From contig NZ_CP076538.1 of NCBI RefSeq assembly GCF_018885265.1, positions 6,422,001 through 6,486,000 on the forward strand: a stretch of 64,000 nt of DNA, read 5' to 3'. The stretch comes from Amycolatopsis aidingensis (lineage in GTDB: Bacteria > Actinomycetota > Actinomycetes > Mycobacteriales > Pseudonocardiaceae). The notes under the pieces were generated by a model that was given only the letters and a program-made list of their open reading frames with translations, ran no database searches and was not told the origin of the DNA. Positions 15,844 to 24,500 of the stretch are shown here, in pieces; position 1 is the stretch's first letter, and each line of letters starts with the position of its first letter. Position numbers and translations under genes: made by a program.

Positions 15844-18126
15844 ATGACGGCCGCAGACCCCATCAGCCAGGTCGTCCAGCTCGGGTTGGACGATCCGACC
15901 AGGTACACCAGGGGGTTCGAGGCAGAGTGGCTGCGCTGGTCGCCCGCGGAGGCCGATGAGCACGCCAGGGAGGGCGACGAGCGCTACCAGGAGTACGTGG
16001 ACCGTTCCTGCGACCTGACCATGCGCGGCGGCACCACCAGTGGGGTGATCTACCCGCTGGCGGTGTGCTCGCTGGCGCAGCACTACCAGTTCCGCTCGGT
16101 GGGCGGCGCCTCGGCGGGCGCGATCGCCGCCGCGGCCACGGCCGCGGCCGAGCACGGCAGGCTGGCCGCGCAGCCTGCCGAGGTTCCAGCGGGCTCGGTG
16201 CGTCCCGGCTTCGCCGGACTGGCCGGGCTGATCAACTGGATGATCACCGGGAGCGGGCCGGAGCGCTGGCGGCTGGTGCAACTTTTCCAGCCGAACACCG
16301 CGCTGAGCAGGCTCTACCGGGTGGTGATCGCCACCATGCAGCGGCCGGACACCACCGGGCGCAACCGGTTCGCCTCGGTACTCGCCGCGCTGCTGCTGGC
16401 GGTGAGCCCGCTGGCCACCGTCGCGTTGGTACTGGTGTTCGCGGGCTGGCTGGCCGGGCCGGTCGCGCTGCCCCTGCTGCTGCCGCCGCAACGGTGGGAG
16501 TCGGTACCACCGGTGGTCGCCCTGCTCGCCCTCGCGGCCGCGCTGATCGCCGGGACCTGGACGATCACCCTGGCCGCGGCGCGCATCCGCAAGGCCACCC
16601 TGGTGCTGGTGATCCCGCTGGTGCTGGGGCTCGGGACGCTGGTGGCCGTGGCCGTCGCCGGGGACCCGGCGGGGTCGTCCTGGTCGGCATGGGTGACGCT
16701 GGGCGCGGGAACCGTGCTCGGCTGGCTGCTGCTGAGCGCTGCCGGGCTGACCACGTTCGCGGTGATCTACACCAAGGCGAGCTGGCCGCTGATCGCCGAG
16801 GCGCAGCGGTTCCGATATGGACTCGTCCCCGGCGCCTGGCCGTACACCGCGACCTGGGTGGACCGGCTGGCGGGCATGCCGCGCTCGACCGGCGTGCCGC
16901 CGCTGGCCACCTGGCTCGCCGACCGCATCGACGACCTCGCCGGGTCCACATCGGACGTCGAGCCGGGAACGTACCGGCGGGCGCTGACCTTCGGGGATCT
17001 CTGGCTCGGCCCCGGCGCCGAACGCGACCTCGCCGAGCTGGAGGCCTGCGCACTGCAGAGTGAACGCCGGATGATCAACCTGGCGCTGATGAGCACCGAC
17101 CTTTCCGCGGGCAGGCCGTTCCGGCTGCCCTTCCGGGTCGCGCCGCACCCGAACGAGCGCTGGCAGTTCTGCGAGCGTTGCCTGGACGGGATCCTGCCCG
17201 GCCGGGTGGTGTGGCAGCTGAAGGAGGCTGGGCCGGTCAACGGGCAGCACTGCCCCCGGCACCCGGAGGTGGGGCTGCACTGGCTGCCCGAGCCGTGGGA
17301 CATGCCGGTGGTGCTGGCCGTGCGGATGAGCCTGTCCCTGCCCGGCCTGATCTGCCCGGTGCCGCTGTGCCGGGAGGGCCGGATGCACTGGTTCTCCGAC
17401 GGCGGGATCACCAGCAACTTCCCGATCCACTTCTTCGACACGCTGCTGCCGAGGTGGCCGACCTTCGGGCTGAACCTGGACCGGCTGGACCGGGAGGTCG
17501 GGCCGGATGAGGAGATCTATCTCGCCAAACAGGACGCCACCCCGTTCGAGCATCCCTGGGCCAAGGTGCACGATGGCGCGGCCAGCTTCCTCAGCCGGAT
17601 CCTGGAGACTTTCCTCGCCTGGCGGGACACCATGCAGTCCGGACTGCCGGGTTTCCGTGGCCGGATCGTGAACGTGCGGCAGGGCACCGGCGAGGGCGGA
17701 ACGAACCTGTTCATGCCGCCCGAGGTGATCGCCACGCTCGCGCTGCGCGGCTACAAGGCGGGCACCGAGCTCAAACGGCGGTTCACCGAGGAGAGCCACG
17801 ACGGCGAGGCACCGGGGTACACCCAGACCGACCGCTACCGGTGGATCCGGATGCGGATCGCGCTGCGCGAGTACCGCGAGCTCGTCCGGCAGGCCGACGA
17901 CCGCGGCCTGCTCTACCGGCAGCGCACCGCAAGGTACCGCATCCCGGAGGGGCTGGCCGGGTGGTTCGACGACGAGGTCGACGCCTGGCCGTGCCCGGAG
18001 CCGCACACCGAGTCGATCGAGGCCACCTTCATCGAGCTGAGCAGGCTGGCCGAGTCGCATCTCGCGGAGAAGTTCGACGGGACCGCCCCGGTCAACCCGG
18101 TGCTGCGGCTCACCCCGCCGGAGTGA
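15844..18126 (+). CDS. Patatin-like phospholipase with internal transmembrane segments
   Basis: 760 residues. The patatin N-core has the glycine-rich oxyanion stretch GGTTSGVIYPLAV and the serine elbow GGASAGAIAAA near residues 89-95. The catalytic Asp is in WFSDGGITSNFPIHFF near residue 520. Between the two halves lies an insertion with four hydrophobic segments (about residues 180-310), so the enzyme is probably anchored in the membrane. Patatins cleave acyl ester bonds of phospholipids or lipids. GGAGG sits 5 nt before ATG 15844. It is much longer than plain bacterial patatins (300-400 residues). It faces a STAND-WD40 gene with a repeat array between them. Confidence 0.85.
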   Translation: MTAADPISQVVQLGLDDPTRYTRGFEAEWLRWSPAEADEHAREGDERYQEYVDRSCDLTMRGGTTSGVIYPLAVCSLAQHYQFRSVGGASAGAIAAAATAAAEHGRLAAQPAEVPAGSVRPGFAGLAGLINWMITGSGPERWRLVQLFQPNTALSRLYRVVIATMQRPDTTGRNRFASVLAALLLAVSPLATVALVLVFAGWLAGPVALPLLLPPQRWESVPPVVALLALAAALIAGTWTITLAAARIRKATLVLVIPLVLGLGTLVAVAVAGDPAGSSWSAWVTLGAGTVLGWLLLSAAGLTTFAVIYTKASWPLIAEAQRFRYGLVPGAWPYTATWVDRLAGMPRSTGVPPLATWLADRIDDLAGSTSDVEPGTYRRALTFGDLWLGPGAERDLAELEACALQSERRMINLALMSTDLSAGRPFRLPFRVAPHPNERWQFCERCLDGILPGRVVWQLKEAGPVNGQHCPRHPEVGLHWLPEPWDMPVVLAVRMSLSLPGLICPVPLCREGRMHWFSDGGITSNFPIHFFDTLLPRWPTFGLNLDRLDREVGPDEEIYLAKQDATPFEHPWAKVHDGAASFLSRILETFLAWRDTMQSGLPGFRGRIVNVRQGTGEGGTNLFMPPEVIATLALRGYKAGTELKRRFTEESHDGEAPGYTQTDRYRWIRMRIALREYRELVRQADDRGLLYRQRTARYRIPEGLAGWFDDEVDAWPCPEPHTESIEATFIELSRLAESHLAEKFDGTAPVNPVLRLTPPE

Positions 18127-18150
18127 CGCACGCCCCGGCGTCCGGGAACG

Positions 18151-18252
18151 GCCAACCCGGGTGCATGAACGGCCAACGCGTGCGCGCAGGGAGCCAACGC
18201 GTGCGCGTGGGCGGCAAACACGCGTACGTGGCGGGCAAACACGCCGGGTGGC
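18151..18252 (-). repeat. Five-unit 21-bp tandem repeat (family A), convergent junction
   Basis: Same family as 10205-10371, read on the minus strand. The conserved GC falls at 18151, 18172, 18193, 18214 and 18235, an exact 21-bp period. It fills nearly the whole gap between the patatin stop (18126) and the STAND-WD40 stop (18259). Confidence 0.85.
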
Positions 18253-18258
18253 CTGGGG

Positions 18259-21200
18259 TTACTCGCAGGGGGGCCGGTAGTCGAGTTGCGGGAGGTACTC
18301 GCGCCACACCTGCTCGGTGAGGGAGCCGCGGGAGTCGGTGCAGATGCGCTGGATCGCCTGCTCCATGTCCAGCCGCCACACCCGCGCGGTGTTGTCCCTG
18401 CCGCCGGTGGCGAGGAACTTCCCGCCCGGGCCGCCCGCGATGGAAAGCACCGCGCTGGTGTGCCCGGTGAGGGTGCGCTGCAAGCGCACGGCACCGTTCT
18501 CGCCGAGATCCCACAACCGGACCGTGCCATCCATCCCGGTGGACACCAGCCCGGCGCGCCCGGAGCGGAAGGCCACCTCGGACACCGCGTCGGTATGCCC
18601 GGTGATCGGTTCGCCGACCGGGTGCACCGCGGCCGGATCGCCGATGTCCCACAGCCGGATCGTCCGGTCCCCGCTGGCGGTGGCCAGCCGGTCGCCATCC
18701 GGCCCGAAGGCCACCGACCACACCGGCCCGCCGTGCCCGGTGATCGGCTGCCCGATCGGGGCTGGGGCGGTGGGGTCGCCGACATCCCACAACCGCACCG
18801 TGTGGTCGAAGCTGCCGGTGGCCAGCATGCGGCCGTCCGGGGAGAACGCCATCGTCGGCAGGTACCCCGCATGCGGTGAGGGGGCGGTGGCCAGCGAGGA
18901 CGGGTGCGCGGGATCGGTGACGTCCCACAGCTGGATGGTGGTGTCATTGGCCGTGGCCAGCGTGCGCCCGTCCGGGGAGAAGGTCATCGGCCCGCCTGCG
19001 GCCCCGGTGAACGCGGCGCCGAGCGGCACCGGCCTGCCCGGATCGGACACGTCCCACAGCCGCACCGTGTCGTCGTTCCTGCCCACCGCGAGCACCCCGC
19101 CCGCGGGGCTGAACAGCACCCGGTTCACCGCGACCTCCCCGGTGATCCGCGGGCCGAGCGCGGCTGGGGCCGCCGGATCGGACACGTCCCACAGCTGCAC
19201 GGTGCCGTCGTCCCCGCCCGAGGCCAGGGTGCGCCCCTGCGGGCTCCAGGACACCGCGGACACGCTGGCCGAGTGCGCGATCAGTACCCCTGGCGGGAGC
19301 GACCACAGCCGCAGCACCCCGTCGTCCCCTCCCGAGGCCAGGGTGCGCCCGTCCGGGCTGAACCCCACCGCGTACACCGCGCCGGTATGCCCGGTGAGCG
19401 CGTCACCGATCAGCCCGGGCCGCGCCGGGTCGGAGATGTTCCACAACCGCACCGTGCCGTCCTTGCTTCCGGAGGCCAGCACCCGCCCGTCCGGGCTGAA
19501 CGCCACCGACCAGACAAGTTCCTTGTGCGCGGCCATCGGGTGCCCGAGCGGTGCCAGCCGTCCAGGGGTGGAGATGTCCCACAACCGCACGGTGTCGTCC
19601 TCGCCGCCGGTGGCGAGCTTGCTGCCGTCCGGGCTGAACGCCACCGAGTGGACCCCGCCCGGATGGGCGCCCGGGTACTCGGCCGCCAGCGCGGGCCGCT
19701 GCCCGGTGAGGTCCCACAGCCGGACCGCGCCGTCGTTGCCGACCCCGGCCAGGGTGCTGCCGTCCGGGCTGAAGTCCACCGAGCGCACGGCCGCGCTCGG
19801 TGCGGTGAGCGGCGCGCCGAGCAGGCTGGGCGCTGCCGGGTCGGCGAGGTCCCACAGCCGGACCGCACCGTCGTCGTTCGCGGTGGCCAGCACCCGGCCG
19901 TCCGGGCTGAAGGAGGTCAGGTAGATGGTGCCGCCGCCACCCGGTAGTGGCTCGCCCAGCCGCATCGGGGCAGCCGGATCGGATACGTCCCATAACCGGA
20001 GGGTGCCGTCGTGCCCCGCGGTGACCAGGGTGTCGCCGTCCGGGCTGAACACCGCGGAGCTGACCCAGCTGGTGTGCCCGGTCAGCGGGTCGCCGAGCGG
20101 TTTCGGGTGGTCGCGGTCGGATACGTCCCACAGCCGCACGGTGCCGTCGTAGCCCGCGGTGGCCAGGGTGCGGCCGTCCGGGCCGAAGGTGGTCAGGTAC
20201 ACCGCGCCCTGGTGCCCGGTCAACGGGATGGCCAGCGGGCGGTGCTGGGTGGAGAGCACCCGCGCGGCCACGCCGGTGTCCTCCGGCCGCAGCCGGTGTG
20301 CCAGCAGGTCGAACTGCGCGGACACCGAGGGGTCGCGGGTGGTGAGCCGGTCGGCCTCGGCCACCACCTGGCCGAACCGCGCGTCATCACGCTCCTGGAT
20401 GGCCACCCCGGCCGCCACGGCCGTGGCCACGGCGAACAGCGCCACGGTGACCACGGCGGCCCGCCGGAGCCAGGCGCTGCGCCGCGCGTGCCGGTTCGAG
20501 GTGTCCAGGAACTCGCGGGCCAGCCCGGTGGATCCGCGCCGGGCCGCCTGCCGCGCCGTCTCCAGCCGGTTGCCGCGGTACAGCAGTGAGGAGTCCCGGT
20601 CCTGCTCGGCCCAGGCGAGGGCGTCGGTCTCCAGCCGCTGCCGGGCCACGTTGCCAGCCCGGTCCTGGTCGATCCACTCCCGCAGCCGGGGCCAGGCATG
20701 CAGCAGCGCCTCGTGGCTGATCTCAGCCGAGTCCGAGTCCAGGGTGACCAGCCGTGCCTTCACCAGCGCTTCCAGCACGGCCTCGGCGGCCGCCCGGTTG
20801 CCTGCGTGCTCGACGAGGTCGGCGCGGGTGGCCCGGCGCCGGGTGTCCTGGGTGTCCTCACCCACATGCACCAGGCGCAGCAGCAGCGGGCGGGCCGCCG
20901 CCTGCGCTGCCGGGCTCAGGTCGGCCCAGGCCCGTTCGGCGGTCGCCGCCACCGCGCCGTGGATCCCGCCAGCGGCCCGGTAGCCCGCGATGGTCAGCCT
21001 GCCGGCCTGCCTGCGCTGCCAGGTGGCCAGCAGGGCATGCGAGAGCAGCGGCAGCGCGCCGGCCTCATAGGTGCGGCGCTGCCCGCCGGCCTCCCGGCCC
21101 GCGCCGAGCCCGAGGTCACGCAGCATCAGGTCGACCAGCCCTGGTTCCAGTTGCAGCCCGACCGACTTCGCCGGCCTGGACACCGCCTCCCGCAGCTCGC

Positions 21201-22254
21201 CGGTGGCCATCGCGCCCAGCACGAGCTGCCGTTCCTGGAGTGCCTCGGCCAGCTCGGGGTAGTCGAGGCAGCGCCCGTAGAAGTCGGCCCGCACCCCGAG
21301 TACGACCAGCCCCGGCGGCGCATCCTCCTCGGCGGCCGGGGTGCAGGCGGCGTGCAGTGCCTGCACGAACAGCCGCTGCGCGCGCTTGTCCGCGCCGAGG
21401 GTGAACAGCTCCTCGAACTGGTCCACCACGATCGCCAGGGTGGCGCCCGGCCCGCCCAGCCGCCGCGCGCAGGCCGCGACGGCCGTGCGCACCATCCCTG
21501 GCAGGCCGCCGGTGCGCTCCGGGTCGGGCTCCGCCGCCGAATCCTCCAGCTCGGTGGCCAGCTCCGGGATCAGCCTGCTGAGCTCCTTCAGCGGGTTGGC
21601 CCCCGGCGACATCGCGGCCACCGGCAGCCGCGCGCCGCCGGTCAGCTCCTCCTGCTCCATGGCGGGCACCAGGCCGGCCCGCAGCAGCGAGGACTTACCC
21701 GCGCCGGACGCGCCGACCAGCACCACCATCCCACCGGTGCCCAGCGCATGCTCCAGCTTCTCCAGCAACGCGGTGGTGCTGCGTTCCCTGCCGAAGAAAC
21801 GGTCGGCGTCCTCCGGCCGGAACGCGGCCAGCCCGCGATAGGGGCATACCCCGGTGTCCTCGGGATCCGGCTCCGGTTCACCCTCCGCACCGGCCACGGC
21901 CTCCTGGTCCTCGGCCGGGGTACGCAGCGCGTCCTCCCACAGCCGCCGCCACTCCGCCAGCTCGTACAGTCCGCGCGCGACCGGCCTGCGGCGCAGCTTG
22001 CGCGCCTCGCCGATCAGGATCTCGAGCACGATCGCCAGCGGCGGGAACCGGGCTGGCACGTTGCGGCCCCGGCGCCAGTCGCTGATCCGCTGGGCCGAGA
22101 CGCGGACCGGGCTGCCCCGCTCGTCCCGCCGGTTGACCCTGGCCACCGCCTCGGTGACCCGGCGCAGGGTCGGGTCGCCTGCCTCGGCGTAGAGCAGGGC
22201 GAAGCGCTCCGCGAACACCTCGCGAGCGCGGCGGCCTGCCTCCTGCTCAGTCAT
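18259..22254 (-). CDS. HTH-nSTAND-WD40 signalling ATPase
   Basis: 1331 residues. Residues 1-110 are an XRE-like helical domain (VSAQRISDWRRGRNVPARFP). An nSTAND ATPase follows, with CPYRGLAAFRPEDADRFFGR near 137, Walker A GASGAGKSS at 181-189 and Walker B LAIVVDQFEELF near 273. One membrane-spanning segment (AAVVTVALFAVATAVAAGV) is near residue 595. Fourteen WD40 repeats (about 645-1300), each ending in variants of VRLWDV, make two probable seven-bladed propellers. Such proteins are sensors whose trigger is usually unknown. No catalytic effector domain is fused. Start ATG 22254 lies 19 nt from a perfect inverted repeat, possibly its own operator. Confidence 0.9.
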   Translation of the reverse strand: MTEQEAGRRAREVFAERFALLYAEAGDPTLRRVTEAVARVNRRDERGSPVRVSAQRISDWRRGRNVPARFPPLAIVLEILIGEARKLRRRPVARGLYELAEWRRLWEDALRTPAEDQEAVAGAEGEPEPDPEDTGVCPYRGLAAFRPEDADRFFGRERSTTALLEKLEHALGTGGMVVLVGASGAGKSSLLRAGLVPAMEQEELTGGARLPVAAMSPGANPLKELSRLIPELATELEDSAAEPDPERTGGLPGMVRTAVAACARRLGGPGATLAIVVDQFEELFTLGADKRAQRLFVQALHAACTPAAEEDAPPGLVVLGVRADFYGRCLDYPELAEALQERQLVLGAMATGELREAVSRPAKSVGLQLEPGLVDLMLRDLGLGAGREAGGQRRTYEAGALPLLSHALLATWQRRQAGRLTIAGYRAAGGIHGAVAATAERAWADLSPAAQAAARPLLLRLVHVGEDTQDTRRRATRADLVEHAGNRAAAEAVLEALVKARLVTLDSDSAEISHEALLHAWPRLREWIDQDRAGNVARQRLETDALAWAEQDRDSSLLYRGNRLETARQAARRGSTGLAREFLDTSNRHARRSAWLRRAAVVTVALFAVATAVAAGVAIQERDDARFGQVVAEADRLTTRDPSVSAQFDLLAHRLRPEDTGVAARVLSTQHRPLAIPLTGHQGAVYLTTFGPDGRTLATAGYDGTVRLWDVSDRDHPKPLGDPLTGHTSWVSSAVFSPDGDTLVTAGHDGTLRLWDVSDPAAPMRLGEPLPGGGGTIYLTSFSPDGRVLATANDDGAVRLWDLADPAAPSLLGAPLTAPSAAVRSVDFSPDGSTLAGVGNDGAVRLWDLTGQRPALAAEYPGAHPGGVHSVAFSPDGSKLATGGEDDTVRLWDISTPGRLAPLGHPMAAHKELVWSVAFSPDGRVLASGSKDGTVRLWNISDPARPGLIGDALTGHTGAVYAVGFSPDGRTLASGGDDGVLRLWSLPPGVLIAHSASVSAVSWSPQGRTLASGGDDGTVQLWDVSDPAAPAALGPRITGEVAVNRVLFSPAGGVLAVGRNDDTVRLWDVSDPGRPVPLGAAFTGAAGGPMTFSPDGRTLATANDTTIQLWDVTDPAHPSSLATAPSPHAGYLPTMAFSPDGRMLATGSFDHTVRLWDVGDPTAPAPIGQPITGHGGPVWSVAFGPDGDRLATASGDRTIRLWDIGDPAAVHPVGEPITGHTDAVSEVAFRSGRAGLVSTGMDGTVRLWDLGENGAVRLQRTLTGHTSAVLSIAGGPGGKFLATGGRDNTARVWRLDMEQAIQRICTDSRGSLTEQVWREYLPQLDYRPPCE

Positions 22255-22272
22255 GCGCCGCCCCGCTCCGGA

Positions 22273-22291
22273 CGGTCCGGATTCCGGACCG
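22273..22291. promoter_or_regulatory. 19-bp inverted repeat before the STAND-WD40 gene
   Basis: CGGTCCGG-ATT-CCGGACCG, a perfect repeat with 8-bp arms, 18 nt upstream of the ATG at 22254. It is a candidate operator or a leader hairpin. Confidence 0.5.
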
Positions 22292-22397
22292 GAAAACTCG
22301 TACGAGGCATCTGAGCAGGGATTTCCTCTCCGGTCGGAACGGAAGATCGCCTCTGGAGTCGTCGCGGGTGCGATGCTCGGGGTGTCGTCTCGGGCAG

Positions 22398-22436
22398 CGG
22401 GTTGGTGAGAAGCCTGGGGGTCTTCTCACCGACCCG
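22398..22436. other. 15-bp stem-loop inside a divergent intergenic region
   Basis: The 22255-22653 gap (399 nt, no gene seen) separates the divergent STAND-WD40 and histidine-kinase genes. In its middle, 22398-22412 and 22422-22436 pair over 15 bp with one mismatch (G-U in one RNA strand) and a 9-nt loop. A terminator-like hairpin about 140 nt from either ORF start may mark long leaders, a small RNA, or an attenuator. Apart from this and the repeat at 22273 I see nothing else in the gap. Confidence 0.45.
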
Positions 22437-22653
22437 CCACGGGTGCGGGCCACAGGTATCACCCTATTCTCGCAGCCCCTTCTCAATCGATGAAGCGTTT
22501 CGCCGCACGCACCCCAGCCGCGCGCCGGGCGAAGACAGTAGGCCGTCGGTACCGCAGGCGGCAAGTTGCACCCGGCGTCCCTTCCGGATCGAACCTGGGT
22601 AGGACCACCCCTGGTCGGACGCGCTCTGGCCCCGGACCGGCTAGCGTCGGGAC

Positions 22654-23829
22654 GTGCCCGAGTCCCGCCTGCGCGCCGTGCTGAACCGGTGGCCGAAGGG
22701 CGCGCACCTGTACCTGCTGGACATCGCCGTCGCGCTGGTGAGCATGGCGGTCTATGTCAGCTTCGGCTACGTCGAGTCCACTCCGGCCCAGCCGATGTAC
22801 GAGGGTCCTGGATGGGTGGTCTGGCTGGTCGCCGCGCTGGTCGGCCTGCCGCTCGCGGCACGCAGGCGGTGGCCGGTGCCGGTGCTGGGTGTCGTGCTGG
22901 CCGCCACCATGGCGGCCACCCTGCTGCACCTGATCCTGGAGCCCTACCTGGCCGTGGCCTACGCGCTGTACCTGGTCGCGCTGGTGTACCCGCCGGGGAG
23001 GTCGGTTCCGGCGCTGGCGGCCACGCTGGCCGGGTCGATGATCGCGATCCTGGTCGGCCAGCCGGTGCTGGACAACCAGGGGCTGCCGTTCTACGTCTGG
23101 CTGTGGCTCGGGCTCGCCTGGGCCGGCGGCTGGGTGGTGCGCGACCGGCGGGCGCGGGCGGCGCGGGAGGCCGAGCAGCGCGCCCGGCAGGCGCTGGCCG
23201 ACGAGCGGATGCGGATCGCGCGTGAGCTGCACGACGTGGTCGCGCACAGTATGAGCCTGATCGCGGTCAAGGCCGGGGTCGCCAACCACATCGCCACCCA
23301 GCGGCCGGAGGAGGCCGCGGCCGCGCTGCGGACGATCGAGAGCACCAGCAGGGAGGCGCTCACCGAGATGCGGCACATCCTGGGCGTGTTGCGCTCGAAC
23401 CGGGAACCGGACGCGGAGCTGACCCCCACCCCCGGGGTGGCCGGGTTGACCGAGCTCGCCCGCAACGCCGAACTGGCGGGCATCCGGGTGCACCTCGATG
23501 TGCACTGGCCGGACGAGCTGCCGGACGGGCTGGAGCTCTCGGTGTACCGGATCGTGCAGGAGGCACTGACCAACGTGGTCAAGCATGCCGGGCCCGCCGC
23601 ATGCCGGGTCCTGGTCGAGGCCGGGGCCGAGCGGGTGCGGATCGAGGTGACCGACGACGGGCCGGGACGGCGCACCGCGCCCGAGGACCAGGCCGGAGCG
23701 GGACACGGCCTGATCGGCATCCGGGAGCGGGTCGGGGTGTACGGCGGGAGCTTCAGCGCAGGGCCACGGCCGGAGGGCGGCTTCCGCGTGGCGGCGACCC
23801 TTCCGGTCGGCGCGGGGGCGCCGGTATGA
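22654..23829 (+). CDS. Two-component sensor histidine kinase (NarL-type partner)
   Basis: 391 residues. The N-terminal 165 residues hold five or so hydrophobic segments and a short outside loop. The HisKA_3 motif ARELHDVVAHSMSL contains the phospho-acceptor His193, and the C-terminal ATPase includes VTDDGPGRR and GHGLIGIRERV. Start GTG 22654 is 6 nt after TAGCGT, so the message is probably leaderless. The stop overlaps the response-regulator start (ATGA). The signal is unknown; no target gene is obvious next to it. Confidence 0.92.
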   Translation: MPESRLRAVLNRWPKGAHLYLLDIAVALVSMAVYVSFGYVESTPAQPMYEGPGWVVWLVAALVGLPLAARRRWPVPVLGVVLAATMAATLLHLILEPYLAVAYALYLVALVYPPGRSVPALAATLAGSMIAILVGQPVLDNQGLPFYVWLWLGLAWAGGWVVRDRRARAAREAEQRARQALADERMRIARELHDVVAHSMSLIAVKAGVANHIATQRPEEAAAALRTIESTSREALTEMRHILGVLRSNREPDAELTPTPGVAGLTELARNAELAGIRVHLDVHWPDELPDGLELSVYRIVQEALTNVVKHAGPAACRVLVEAGAERVRIEVTDDGPGRRTAPEDQAGAGHGLIGIRERVGVYGGSFSAGPRPEGGFRVAATLPVGAGAPV

Positions 23830-24500
23830 ACTCCGTTCGGGTGGTGATCGCCGACGACCAGGCGTTGCTGCGGGGCAGCTTCCGGATGCTGGTGGACGCG
23901 GCCGAGGACCTGACCGTGGTGGCCGAGGCGGACACCGGGGTGGCGGCCGTCACCGCGGTCCGGCGTACCGCGCCGGATGTGGTGCTGATGGACGTACGGA
24001 TGCCGGAAATGGACGGTATCGAGGCGACCCGGCTGATCTGCGGCGAGGGCGGGTCCACCCGGGTGCTCATCCTGACCACCTTCGACCTGGACACCTACGT
24101 GTACTCGGCGCTGCGCGCGGGGGCCAGCGGCTTCCTGCTCAAGGACACCCCACCCGCCGACCTGCTGAACGCGATCCGCACGGTGTCCGCGGGTGAGGCG
24201 CTGCTCGCGCCGACGGTGACCCGGCGGCTGATCGCGGAGTTCGTCGCCCGGCCCGACCCGCGGCGGCGGCCCAGCGGCCGCCTCGCCCACTCGCTGGAGG
24301 GGGTGACCGACCGGGAGCGGGAGGTGCTCGGCCTGATCGCCTCCGGGCTGTCCAATACCGAGATCGCCGCGGAGCTGCACCTCAGCATGGCCACGGTGAA
24401 AACGCATATCGGCCGCCTGCTGGCCAAGCTGCACGCCCGCGACCGCGCCCAGCTCGTGATCATCGCCTACGAGTCCGGCCTCGCCCCTTACGGGGTGTAG
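23826..24500 (+). CDS. NarL/LuxR-type response regulator
   Basis: 224 residues. The receiver domain has the acidic pair ADDQ, phospho-acceptor Asp56 (DVVLMDVRMPEMDG) and a conserved Lys in GFLLKDTPP. A LuxR helix-turn-helix follows at about 155-215 (TDREREVLGLIASGLSNTEI). It starts with an ATG overlapping the kinase stop and is cotranscribed with it. Its last 13 nt overlap the stop region of the convergent RpiR gene (24488-24500). Confidence 0.94.
   Translation: MNSVRVVIADDQALLRGSFRMLVDAAEDLTVVAEADTGVAAVTAVRRTAPDVVLMDVRMPEMDGIEATRLICGEGGSTRVLILTTFDLDTYVYSALRAGASGFLLKDTPPADLLNAIRTVSAGEALLAPTVTRRLIAEFVARPDPRRRPSGRLAHSLEGVTDREREVLGLIASGLSNTEIAAELHLSMATVKTHIGRLLAKLHARDRAQLVIIAYESGLAPYGV

Noticed and set aside
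18317..19947. Long plus-strand open frames (over 500 residues) opposite the WD40 part
   Set aside because: They are antisense shadows of the repetitive, GC-rich WD40 coding sequence; repetitive low-complexity translation, no domain, no ribosome site.
15844..22254. A defence operon made of patatin and STAND genes
   Set aside because: The genes are convergent, not co-directional, and no nucleotide cyclase or other partner is present; kept only as a testable neighbour relationship.
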